Shown here: positions 51,048 through 59,775 of the stretch, piece by piece
Position numbering within the stretch: position 1 is the first letter of the stretch
Layout: every line of letters begins with the position of its first letter
Source: Bacillota bacterium
GTDB lineage: Bacteria; Bacillota; Clostridia; Lachnospirales; Lachnospiraceae
DNA: 64,000 bases
Direction: 5' to 3'
Assembly: GCA_023386815.1 (NCBI GenBank)
Contig: JAEWIZ010000018.1
Span: 1 to 64,000, forward strand
Translations under genes and position numbers: made by a program
The notes under the pieces: generated by a model
What the model was told of the DNA's origin: nothing
Database searches by the model: none
What the model saw: only the letters and a program-made list of their open reading frames with translations

Positions 51048-52856
51048 ATGCCACAACCTTCAGCAAAACTAAAGAAGTCACGTCAGGTAAATGATTCTCT
51101 TAGTAAAACCAAAAGCCGGGTCGTTTTCCAGCGAGTACTAAGCTCTTTGAAACCATATCGGGGCTTTGTTTTTCTTAGTATAATCCTGGCGGTGATCAGC
51201 GTTGTCACCCAGTTATTTATTCCGGTTTTAACAGGTCAGGCTATCGATCTAATGCTTGGAGTTGGTAAAGTAGATATCACCGGAATCATACCCATATTAG
51301 GCTTCCTTGCAATTACAGCTGCTCTGTCCGGAATCGCTCAGTGGCTCCTTAGCATTGTTAATAATCGTATTACCTACGCTCTTTCCAAGGATTTAAGAAA
51401 TCGTATGATGAAAAAGCTGCAAAAGCTGCCTCTCTCCTACCTGGACTCCCATTCCTCCGGGGATCTGGTTAGCCGGATGATTGCTGATATGGACACTTTC
51501 TCTGACGGTATTCTTATGTTGTTCACCCAGTTATTTACCGGTATTATGACAATAGCAGGCATTCTCTTCTTTATGTTATATATCAATGCCACCATTACCT
51601 TAGTGGTTGTAATTCTAACACCCTTAAGTCTCCTAGTGGCAGCATATATTGCCAAGCATAGCTACCAATATTTTCAAAGCCAAAGTCGCGTTCGCGGAGA
51701 ACAGACCTCTTTGGTCAATGAAATGATTGAGGGGCAGAAAGTAGTTCAAGCCTTTGGCTATGAAGCAAGAAGCCAGGAAGCCTTTGATGCAGTCAATGCC
51801 AAGCTTCAAAAGATAACACTGAAATCAATCTTTTACAGCAGTATCACCAATCCTGCTACCCGTTTTGTTAATAATATGGTATACGGCGGAGTAGGTCTGG
51901 TAGGAGCCTTATTTGCTATTGCTGGAAGTTTATCCGTAGGACAGTTGAGTATATTTTTAAATTATGCCAACCAATATACCAAACCCTTTAACGAGATTTC
52001 AGGTGTTATTACTGAGCTGCAGAACGCCTTAGCTTGCGCCGCTCGTGTCTTTGAACTTTTGGATCAACCGGAAGAGGTTCCCGACGTTGAGTCTGCAATC
52101 CAATTAGTTAGCAATGGTAATGTTACGATGGATCATGTTTTCTTTAGCTATACCCCCGAGCAGGAGCTGATTCGTGATTTCAATCTATCGGTAAAGCCCG
52201 GGCAGAAAATCGCTATTGTCGGCCCCACCGGCTGCGGGAAGACAACTCTAATCAACCTTTTAATGCGGTTTTATGATGTAAATAGCGGTTCTATCTCAGT
52301 TTCCGAAATTGATATTCGAAAGGTGACCCGAGATTCCCTGCGAAGTAACTATGGTATGGTACTTCAGGAAACATGGTTAAAGGCAGGGACTATTAAAGAA
52401 AATATTGCCTATGGGAAGCCAGAGGCTACCGACGAGGAGATCATAGCGGCTGCAAAGGCTGCCTTTGCTCATAATTTTATTAAGCGCATGCCAGATGGCT
52501 ATAATACAGTAATCTCCGAGGATGGTGGTAATATCAGCCAGGGTCAGAAGCAGCTGCTATGCATTGCCCGTGTTATGATTTGCTTCCCACCGATGCTTAT
52601 CCTCGATGAAGCCACCAGCAGCATTGATACACGCACAGAGGTGAAAATTCAGTCCGCTTTCTCCTACCTGATGAGGGGACGCACCAGCTTTATCGTTGCC
52701 CACCGTTTGTCCACTATTCGTGAAGCGGATGTTATTCTGGTAATGGATAAGGGTAATATCATGGAGCAGGGAGATCATGACAGCTTATTAAAGAGCGGAG
52801 GCTTCTATTCTAAATTATATTATAGCCAATTTGAAGAGACTCAGAACAATTCTTAA
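51048..52856 (+). CDS. Heterodimeric ABC exporter, catalytic subunit
   Basis: A 602-aa half-exporter with six membrane helices and an ATPase with canonical Walker A GPTGCGKTT, signature ISQGQKQ, Walker B MLILDEATSSID (catalytic Glu present) and the switch AHRLST. The signature reads ISQGQ, not LSGGQ, as often found in such pairs. The N-terminal ~20 residues are basic. Translation is probably coupled to the upstream half. Confidence 0.92.
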   Translation: MPQPSAKLKKSRQVNDSLSKTKSRVVFQRVLSSLKPYRGFVFLSIILAVISVVTQLFIPVLTGQAIDLMLGVGKVDITGIIPILGFLAITAALSGIAQWLLSIVNNRITYALSKDLRNRMMKKLQKLPLSYLDSHSSGDLVSRMIADMDTFSDGILMLFTQLFTGIMTIAGILFFMLYINATITLVVVILTPLSLLVAAYIAKHSYQYFQSQSRVRGEQTSLVNEMIEGQKVVQAFGYEARSQEAFDAVNAKLQKITLKSIFYSSITNPATRFVNNMVYGGVGLVGALFAIAGSLSVGQLSIFLNYANQYTKPFNEISGVITELQNALACAARVFELLDQPEEVPDVESAIQLVSNGNVTMDHVFFSYTPEQELIRDFNLSVKPGQKIAIVGPTGCGKTTLINLLMRFYDVNSGSISVSEIDIRKVTRDSLRSNYGMVLQETWLKAGTIKENIAYGKPEATDEEIIAAAKAAFAHNFIKRMPDGYNTVISEDGGNISQGQKQLLCIARVMICFPPMLILDEATSSIDTRTEVKIQSAFSYLMRGRTSFIVAHRLSTIREADVILVMDKGNIMEQGDHDSLLKSGGFYSKLYYSQFEETQNNS

Positions 52857-52909
52857 GATATAATCCTTCCAATTCATAAGAAAATATAATCAGATTCACC
52901 GTATTACAA

Positions 52910-52950
52910 AAGCCGCATGAAAGCAAGTAACACCTGCTTTCATGCGGCTT
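52910..52950. terminator. Bidirectional terminator
   Basis: AAGCCGCATGAAAGCA / TGCTTTCATGCGGCTT, a perfect 16-bp stem with TTCTTT after it; it separates the exporter operon from the convergent helicase gene. Confidence 0.9.
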
Positions 52951-52994
52951 CTTTCATCATAGCAAATCAGCTAATTGCCGTTTTCTTTGATTAA

Positions 52995-54587
52995 TTATTT
53001 TCTATTTGCTGGCTCGATATTAATACTCTTACCTTTAATCTTCGCTGTCTTCATTACCTGAATAACATCGGATGCATATTCTCTGGGAACTTCTACGAAG
53101 GTGTACTTATCATACATATCGATAGAACCGATCAGCTTACCTGGCATACCGGTTTCTCCTGCAATCGCTCCAAGGATATCACCCGGTCTAACTCTTTGGT
53201 TCTTTCCGAGGTTAACGAAAAGTCTCACCATACCTGCTTCAGCACCTGTATCTCCAAAGTCTTCTGACATTCGATCGTCATCTGCTTTATTGCTTTCATC
53301 ACCCATCATCAGCTTCAAGAAAGCTGCAGCTATATCAAGGGAGGTAAAATCTTCATCATTCACTCTCTCTTCAATCAGGTTTACCATCTTGCTTAAATCT
53401 TCATTTTGAATGATAGATGTAACTTTATCTAGTATTTTCTCTGCTTTTACTGCTGTCACATCATTGATGGATGGGATTGGTTGAGCCTTAATCTTAGTCT
53501 TGCAGTATCTCATAATATCTTTCAGCTTATAGATCTCTCTGCCTACTACTAAGGTAAACGCTCTGCCCTCACGTCCGGCACGACCAGTTCTGCCGATACG
53601 ATGAACATAATACTCATCATCCTGAGGTACATCATAATTAAATACAGCTTCTACATCATCAACATCAATACCTCTTGCCGCTACATCAGTAGCAACCAGT
53701 ATTTCTGTCTTTCCATTACGGAAGCTATGCATTACTCTGTCTCTTTGTTGCTGCTTTAGATCACCATGCAGTCCTTCTGCAAAATATCCTCTTCCCTGTA
53801 AAGCTGAGGTCAACTCATCTACCTGCTTCTTAGTGTTACAGAATACAAGACAAAGCTTTGGATTATACATATCAAGAAGTCTTGCTAATACATCTTCCTT
53901 GTTTCTTTGGGAAACTTCGTAGTAGTATTGCTCAATCTTCGGTACTGTCAATTCCTTCTTAACTACACGAATCATCTGTGCGTCCTTTTGATAGGTTCTT
54001 GCTATCTCAAGGATTGGCTGAGGCATTGTTGCAGAGAAAAGGATGGTCTGTCTTTCCTCCGGAATCTGGCTCAGGATGGTTTCGATATCCTCACGAAAGC
54101 CCATGTTAAGCATCTCATCTGCTTCATCAAGAATAATCGTATTTACCTGATCAAATTTTATTGTTTTTCTTCTCATGTGATCCATTACTCGTCCAGGTGT
54201 TCCAATAATAATCTGTACTCCTGATTTTAAGGATCTAATCTGCTTTGAGATTTCCTGTCCACCATACACAGGCAGTATTTTGATTGCATGCATGAAATTA
54301 GCAAGCTTTCTAATCTCTTCCGCTACCTGTATTGCAAGTTCTCTGGTTGGGCATAATACAATGGCCTGTAAATGTCTTTCTTTTGGGTTAATCTTCTGCA
54401 GTAAAGGGATACCAAACGCTGCTGTCTTCCCCGTTCCTGTCTGTGCCTGCCCCACGATATCCTTACCCTGTAAAATAAACGGGATTGCTTGTGCCTGAAT
54501 CGGTGACATCTGTTCAAATCCCATTTCTTCAACTGCACGAAGAATACTGGGATTCAGTTCTAGTTCGTCAAATTTCGTCAATTCCAT
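52995..54587 (-). CDS. DEAD-box RNA helicase (CshA/DbpA-like)
   Basis: A 530-aa helicase. Q motif FEQMSPIQAQAIP, motif I AQTGTGKTAAF, DEAD in ILDEADEML, SAT, and motif VI HRIGRTGRAG are intact. The last ~80 residues match the DbpA-type RNA-binding domain (GMVRLFVNLGKNQRVRPGD), so it probably acts in ribosome assembly or RNA turnover. The start at 54585-54587 follows AAAGG; a frame 33 codons longer runs through hairpins and is unlikely. It has a long, structured leader. Confidence 0.93.
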   Translation of the reverse strand: MELTKFDELELNPSILRAVEEMGFEQMSPIQAQAIPFILQGKDIVGQAQTGTGKTAAFGIPLLQKINPKERHLQAIVLCPTRELAIQVAEEIRKLANFMHAIKILPVYGGQEISKQIRSLKSGVQIIIGTPGRVMDHMRRKTIKFDQVNTIILDEADEMLNMGFREDIETILSQIPEERQTILFSATMPQPILEIARTYQKDAQMIRVVKKELTVPKIEQYYYEVSQRNKEDVLARLLDMYNPKLCLVFCNTKKQVDELTSALQGRGYFAEGLHGDLKQQQRDRVMHSFRNGKTEILVATDVAARGIDVDDVEAVFNYDVPQDDEYYVHRIGRTGRAGREGRAFTLVVGREIYKLKDIMRYCKTKIKAQPIPSINDVTAVKAEKILDKVTSIIQNEDLSKMVNLIEERVNDEDFTSLDIAAAFLKLMMGDESNKADDDRMSEDFGDTGAEAGMVRLFVNLGKNQRVRPGDILGAIAGETGMPGKLIGSIDMYDKYTFVEVPREYASDVIQVMKTAKIKGKSINIEPANRK

Positions 54588-54900
54588 TCTAAATTCCTTT
54601 CTTACTATCTCTAATCTTAGATCATGAACTCCGTTCATGATCTCTTGCTCCGATCGGAATTTGCAAGCAAGCTTGCAATTCCTCACTACGCTTTCATCAT
54701 ATCATTTCCACTCACTGCTTACCCTATGTATGCTTTAAAGCCAGTTGAAAGATATAATCATCATCTATCGATTGTAAACCCACTGTCATATTCATAAAAG
54801 AGAATTCCTTCATTCACTGAATTCTTTCCTTCTCTTTTCACCTTATGACTATCTACCGGCTAAACATACCTATATAGTTTTAGTTTTCACTAAGACATTC
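54588..54900 (-). promoter_or_regulatory. Structured leader region of the DEAD-box helicase gene
   Basis: Perfect or near-perfect stems: AGATCATGAAC/GTTCATGATCT (54620-54643), GGAATT-T-GCAAGC / GCTTGC-A-ATTCC (54656-54682), and a weaker AAGAGAATTC pair near 54800-54835. No coding frame. Long leaders with stable hairpins are common before cold-induced helicase genes, where the helicase may regulate its own mRNA. Confidence 0.5.
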
Positions 54901-54903
54901 CGT

Positions 54904-54937
54904 AAAAAACAGCTCTTAGTCCGTCCGGGCTAAGAGC
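54904..54937 (-). terminator. Terminator after the YgiQ gene
   Basis: On the minus strand GCTCTTAG...CTAAGAGC (stem arms plus 54912-54919 / 54930-54937) is followed by TGTTTTTTACG. Confidence 0.8.
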
Positions 54938-55058
54938 CGATTCATTTTAAAATATCGCATTTATTATGAAACAGATACTTTGCGTAGTATAACATTGTAT
55001 TACTTTCTTTGTCAAGCAGTTTTCCATGCTACTATGTTAAAGAAGGGCTTTTTAGGAC

Positions 55059-57179
55059 TTATCTCCTTTTTTCCTGTGCCTGATTTTTAGACTTACCACT
55101 ACTCATTTTCGTATTAACTGTTTTTTGTTTTTGACTTTTGGCTGTCGTCTGTTTCATATTTTGTCTTGGATTTTGCACATCCCCATGCTTCCCATTAAGT
55201 TTTGAGTTATGCTTTGAACTTGGTTTTGTTCCTGATTTCAGATCTGACTTTTCATTTCTTTTACTTTGTTTTGTATCAGGCCTTGTATCTGGCTTAGTAC
55301 TCGTCCTATTTTGCTTCGAGCCCTGTTTTACCATAGTTCCCGCGGATCTTTCCTTGATTACCCATTGTTTCTCCTTGGAGAATTGTCTTGGACGAACCAG
55401 ACACTTCTTATCAAACCCGATAAGATCCATTCGGTCAGCTTTCTTTAGAGCCTCCACCACCAGATCATAGTTCTTGGGATTGCGATACTGAATTAATGCA
55501 CGCTGCATTGCCTTCTCATGGGGGGATTTTGGTACATATACTTCCTTCATCGTACGTGGGTCTAATCCAGTATAATACATACAGGTTGATATTGTAGACG
55601 GGGTTGGATAGAAGTCCTGTACCTGCTCCGGCATATACCCAAGATCTCTCAGATATTCCGCAAGCTCAACTGCTTCCTTTAAAGTAGAACCCGGATGAGA
55701 AGAGATTAAGTAAGGAACAATATATTGCTTCTTATCCAAGCTTTCGTTTACCTTCTTATATCTTGTCTGGAACTTCTCATAAACGGAATTTTCCGGCTTT
55801 CCCATCAGCTTCAAAACGTTATCACTAATATGTTCCGGAGCAACCTTTAACTGTCCGCTTACATGGTGTTCACAGAGTTCCTTAATAAAGGTGTCATCCT
55901 TATCTGCCATCAGATAATCAAACCGGATACCTGATCTGATAAATACCTTTTTTACATTTGGCAGAGTTCTTAGTTTACGAAGAAGCTTCAGATAATCGGA
56001 ATGATCTACCTTAAGTCTTTCACAAGGATTTGGATAGAGACACTGCTTATTGATACAAGCCCCTTTCGTTGCTTGTTTATCACAGGCAGTATTCCTAAAG
56101 TTAGCGGTTGGGCCTCCAACATCGTGAATATAACCCTTAAAATCCTTATCCCAAATAATATGATTCGCTTCCTGAACAATGGATTCATGGCTTCTTGTCT
56201 GCAATATCCTGCCTTGATGGAAGGTTAGTGCACAATAATTACAGCCTCCAAAGCAACCACGGTTACTGATAAGACTGAATTTCACTTCCTCGATCGCTGG
56301 AATTCCACCCTGCTCTTGATAGGAAGGATGGTAGTCTCTCATATAGGTTAGAGAATAGACACGATCCATCTCCGCCTGAGTTAGGGGTTTGGCGGGAGGA
56401 TTCTGCACCACATATTCATTATCTTTGTATTTTTCCACTAACCGTTTCCCGGAAAATGGATCGGTGTTGCAATATTGTATATAGAAACTCTCAGCAAACT
56501 TGAACCTACTGCTTAGAATGTCCTGATAGGATGGTAATTCTATCGCGTCATAAACTGAATCCAAATTTTTAGCCTTGAAAACGGTACCATCTATAAAGGT
56601 TATATCCTTCACGTCTAATCCGCTATCCAACGCTTCTGCAATTTCAACAATGGAATGCTCGCCCATTCCATAGGAGATAATATCTGCCTGAGAATCTAAT
56701 AGGATAGACCTCTTCACCTTATCACTCCAATAATCGTAATGGGCGAGCCTTCTTAAGCTTGCTTCTATTCCACCGATAATAATCGGTACATTTTTATATT
56801 GCTTCCGAATCAAATTGCAATATACTGAAGTAGCGTGGTCAGGCCTTTTTCCCATAATTCCGCCAGGAGTGTAGGCATCCGTCTGCCTTCTCTTCTTTGC
56901 AACGGAATAATGATTTACCATGGAATCCATATTCCCACCGCTCACCAGAAAGCCCAACCTTGGCATCCCAAGAATGTTAATGCTCTCGCTGTCTTTCCAA
57001 TCCGGTTGAGGTATGATTCCAACCTTAAAGCCGTGGCTCTCCAGTACTCTGCTTATAATAGCTGGTCCAAAGGAGGGATGGTCTACGTAGGCATCACCCG
57101 TCACATAGACGAAATCGCACTGTTCCCATCCTCTTTGTTCCATATCCGTCTTATTGATCGGTAAAAAATCTCTTTGCAT
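55059..57179 (-). CDS. YgiQ-family radical SAM protein
   Basis: A 706-aa radical SAM enzyme. The 4Fe-4S motif is CFGGCNYCALTFHQGR; the N-terminal YgiQ_N region has CDFVYVTGDAYVDHPSFGPA, and the family-typical VGGPTANFRNTACDKQ follows the cluster. The role is not established. The last ~95 residues are a low-complexity Lys/Ser/Thr/Gln-rich tail, which may bind nucleic acid. The gene ends 120 bases before a terminator. Confidence 0.92.
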   Translation of the reverse strand: MQRDFLPINKTDMEQRGWEQCDFVYVTGDAYVDHPSFGPAIISRVLESHGFKVGIIPQPDWKDSESINILGMPRLGFLVSGGNMDSMVNHYSVAKKRRQTDAYTPGGIMGKRPDHATSVYCNLIRKQYKNVPIIIGGIEASLRRLAHYDYWSDKVKRSILLDSQADIISYGMGEHSIVEIAEALDSGLDVKDITFIDGTVFKAKNLDSVYDAIELPSYQDILSSRFKFAESFYIQYCNTDPFSGKRLVEKYKDNEYVVQNPPAKPLTQAEMDRVYSLTYMRDYHPSYQEQGGIPAIEEVKFSLISNRGCFGGCNYCALTFHQGRILQTRSHESIVQEANHIIWDKDFKGYIHDVGGPTANFRNTACDKQATKGACINKQCLYPNPCERLKVDHSDYLKLLRKLRTLPNVKKVFIRSGIRFDYLMADKDDTFIKELCEHHVSGQLKVAPEHISDNVLKLMGKPENSVYEKFQTRYKKVNESLDKKQYIVPYLISSHPGSTLKEAVELAEYLRDLGYMPEQVQDFYPTPSTISTCMYYTGLDPRTMKEVYVPKSPHEKAMQRALIQYRNPKNYDLVVEALKKADRMDLIGFDKKCLVRPRQFSKEKQWVIKERSAGTMVKQGSKQNRTSTKPDTRPDTKQSKRNEKSDLKSGTKPSSKHNSKLNGKHGDVQNPRQNMKQTTAKSQKQKTVNTKMSSGKSKNQAQEKRR

Positions 57180-57193
57180 GCTCTTCTATCTTT

Positions 57194-58327
57194 CTATTCG
57201 TAAGCTACATCAGTATTTTCAACAACTAAATCATACGCCTTTTGCATGGTTAAGCTATATTTAATCTGTGATTCTGTTACTTTCTTAAGCAATTCTTCTT
57301 CACTTGTTACACCATAGGAAGACATATAATTAGCAACTGCATCTTTATACTCTTTATCAGTCAACTCTAACTTTTCTGCTTGTACAATTGCTTGAAGCAT
57401 TAAATCATATTTTCCATAGAAATCAACCTGCTCTTTAATATAGGAATTAAAATCATCCTGAGTCATACCCACATACTCAATGTATGCATCTTTTTCCATT
57501 CCATAATAGGAAGCTTCCTGTTCTACCTGATAATTAATTAAAGTAGTATAATAATTTGTCAAAGTCTCAGGTACAGATGTAATGGTTGAGCTGTCGAGGA
57601 TCGCTTGCATCACATTATTTGCCTTCTCATTATCCATGGTAGTCTTATTGTCAGCTTCTAACTGAGTACGAAGTCCTTTTTTATACTCATCAATTGTTTT
57701 ATATTCCGTATTAGATGTTACATATTCCTCACTTAACTCAGGAACAACAGATACTTTAATAGAATTAACAGTCACATTAAATACTACTGCCTTCCCTGCT
57801 AAATCAGCAGAGGAATAATCTTCAGGGAAAGTGAGGTTTAACGCTTTTTTCTCCCCAACTTTTGCTCCGATCAATCCCTCTTCAAAGCCTTGAATAAAGG
57901 AACCGGAACCGATTTCCAAATCATATCCCTTTGCTGTTCCGCCATCGAATGCCTTTCCGTCTAATAAACCTTCATAATCAATATTAACAATATCGCCCTT
58001 TTGCACAGGTCTATCTTTTACTTCTTCCTGGGTAGCGTTTGCTTGAAGGTCTTCCTGTACCTTTGCATCCACATCCTCATCTGTTACTTCCAGCTTAGTT
58101 ACAGTTACTTCCACACCTTTATATTGGCCAAGTGTGATATAATCGCTAGCTACATAATTCTCTATCTCCGGTAAAGTAGGTGTTGAAGATGTATCCTCAG
58201 CAGCTCCTGTTACCGTTGGTGTAGCTGTAGCAGAATCCAAATCATCGGAAACGCTTTTCTTACCACATCCAGCCGCCAATAGCATTATACTTAACCCCAT
58301 AATGATTAACAATGATTTCTTCTTCAT
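57194..58327 (-). CDS. Trigger-factor-like peptidyl-prolyl isomerase lipoprotein
   Basis: A 377-aa lipoprotein with signal peptide and lipobox LAAGC (Cys21), a Ser/Thr-rich spacer, an FKBP-type domain (GDIVNIDYEGLLDGKAFDGG, GSFIQGFEEGLIGAKVGEKK) and a helical C-terminal region like trigger factor. It would act outside the membrane as a folding catalyst, comparable in role to PrsA. The start at 58325-58327 has AAGGAAGG. Only 14 bases separate it from the YgiQ gene. Confidence 0.9.
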   Translation of the reverse strand: MKKKSLLIIMGLSIMLLAAGCGKKSVSDDLDSATATPTVTGAAEDTSSTPTLPEIENYVASDYITLGQYKGVEVTVTKLEVTDEDVDAKVQEDLQANATQEEVKDRPVQKGDIVNIDYEGLLDGKAFDGGTAKGYDLEIGSGSFIQGFEEGLIGAKVGEKKALNLTFPEDYSSADLAGKAVVFNVTVNSIKVSVVPELSEEYVTSNTEYKTIDEYKKGLRTQLEADNKTTMDNEKANNVMQAILDSSTITSVPETLTNYYTTLINYQVEQEASYYGMEKDAYIEYVGMTQDDFNSYIKEQVDFYGKYDLMLQAIVQAEKLELTDKEYKDAVANYMSSYGVTSEEELLKKVTESQIKYSLTMQKAYDLVVENTDVAYE

Positions 58328-58532
58328 TTTATAATGTCCTTCCTTTTCACAACAGCAAATATTCTGTATACACACAGATAATACAGTACTATACTCCGTT
58401 ATACCATATTTCAAAAGAAAAGGAAAGTAAAAATCTAGATTTCACAAATATTTCATTATACTTAAATTATTATAAAATGGTATCTTGTTTATCCATCAAT
58501 ATCAGTAGAAACAGAAAAAGAAACAGAAAAAA

Positions 58533-58577
58533 CTGATGGATCACAAACTCCATACTCTAGAGTATATGATCCATCAG
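58533..58577. terminator. Terminator after the darA gene
   Basis: CTGATGGATCA / TGATCCATCAG (58533-58543 / 58567-58577) with an inner palindrome ATACTCTAGAGTAT. On the minus strand A-rich sequence becomes a T-rich run after the stem. Confidence 0.75.
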
Positions 58578-58619
58578 CCGTTATTCTTTCTTGTTTATTA
58601 GGTTACCTACTTTGTTACA

Positions 58620-58937
58620 TTAAATTTTTTCAAAACGGTCTACATCCGTAACAAAAATAGTAGCTCCGCCTACATTAACTACAGTATTCATGGACGCATA
58701 TTCCGCTGGTCCAACAGGGTTGGAGATAATCTGCTGCCTTGGTCCGCATTCCTTCTTTACAATATCTATTACGCCATCCACCTGATCCTCTTCCGTACCA
58801 ATCATTAAAGTAGTATTTCCCTCTCTTAGGAACCCACCTGTAGAGGCAAGCTTTGTTACATAGAATCCTTTCTTATTCAATGCTCCGATTACGGATCCAC
58901 TGTCAACATTACGAACAATTGCATAAATAAGTTTCAT
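58620..58937 (-). CDS. darA: Cyclic-di-AMP receptor DarA (PstA-like)
   Basis: A 105-aa PII-like protein. MKLIYAIVRNVDSGSVIGAL at the N-terminus, the TKLASTGGFLREGNTTLMIG loop region and the late SNPVGPAEYASMNTVVNVGG match the DarA/PstA family, which binds c-di-AMP as a trimer. Targets are unknown. The start at 58935-58937 has AAAGGAG. Probably co-transcribed with the GNAT gene upstream, 14 bases apart. Confidence 0.93.
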   Translation of the reverse strand: MKLIYAIVRNVDSGSVIGALNKKGFYVTKLASTGGFLREGNTTLMIGTEEDQVDGVIDIVKKECGPRQQIISNPVGPAEYASMNTVVNVGGATIFVTDVDRFEKI

Positions 58938-58951
58938 ACGTATTCTCCTTT

Positions 58952-59467
58952 CTATGATAAATTGGTACATATCTTTTCAAAGGCTACCCTTTTACTTCCG
59001 TCTTCTAAGTAAATGATACCACAATACTCAAATTTATTTTTTCCAAGAAGCCTCTGCATGGATAAGTTTTTTTCATGAGTATCTACTTTAATACTGGTTA
59101 CCCCTTTATCCAAACATATCTTTTCAACGTAGTCAATGATCTTCGAGGCTAACCCTGTGCCCTTATAATTTTGGTTTACTGCTATCCTGTGGATTACTGC
59201 ATAGTCGCTATCACTCATCCACTGTCCCTCATAGATGGATTGATAGGTCTTTTCACCCTGGAAGGATAACACCGTCGTACCAACAATATCATTGCCGTCG
59301 ATTAAAACATAACTCTCCTTCTGATCAATATCCCTGCTAATAATCTCATAGTTGGGATAGTTATTCTGCCATTGATCAATGCCAGCTTCTTTTAAGGATG
59401 CCTGAGCCTGTTTTATAATAATTAAGATATCCTCAATGTCCTCTTTTACTGATTGTCTGAAGTTCAT
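58952..59467 (-). CDS. GNAT-family N-acetyltransferase
   Basis: A 171-aa acetyltransferase. The acetyl-CoA-binding loop reads NQNYKGTGLASKIIDYVE; IHRIAV precedes it and SIKVDTHEKNLSMQRLLGKN follows, as is typical of GNAT folds. The substrate is not evident. It heads a two-gene unit with darA. Confidence 0.88.
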   Translation of the reverse strand: MNFRQSVKEDIEDILIIIKQAQASLKEAGIDQWQNNYPNYEIISRDIDQKESYVLIDGNDIVGTTVLSFQGEKTYQSIYEGQWMSDSDYAVIHRIAVNQNYKGTGLASKIIDYVEKICLDKGVTSIKVDTHEKNLSMQRLLGKNKFEYCGIIYLEDGSKRVAFEKICTNLS

Positions 59468-59690
59468 TTCAGCTCCTCGCTTCTTCTATCGATGTATAAG
59501 ATTGTGATACTTTAAATATAAAATTTTATTGTTTATCCGTCAAGCAGAGGTTGGTAGAAAAGTCAAATTTTTCACTCCAAACAGCTACAAAATATAATTC
59601 TATTTTACAACATTTGGCTGTTGCTTGTCATTTATTTTTTCAATTTTTTATAATATTTTTTAAACAGTATGCCCTTTCCTCCATAATAAA

Positions 59691-59735
59691 AACGGAGCTG
59701 ATAAGAAGTAAAACTTCTATAAGCTCCGTTCTGCC
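59691..59735. terminator. Terminator after the P-type ATPase gene
   Basis: AACGGAGCT / AGCTCCGTT with inner AGAAGT/ACTTCT pairing; A-tract upstream on plus gives a T-tract on minus. Confidence 0.85.
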
Positions 59736-59775
59736 TTTCATATCTATGTCTACCGGTCTAATTCTAAATAATTAA

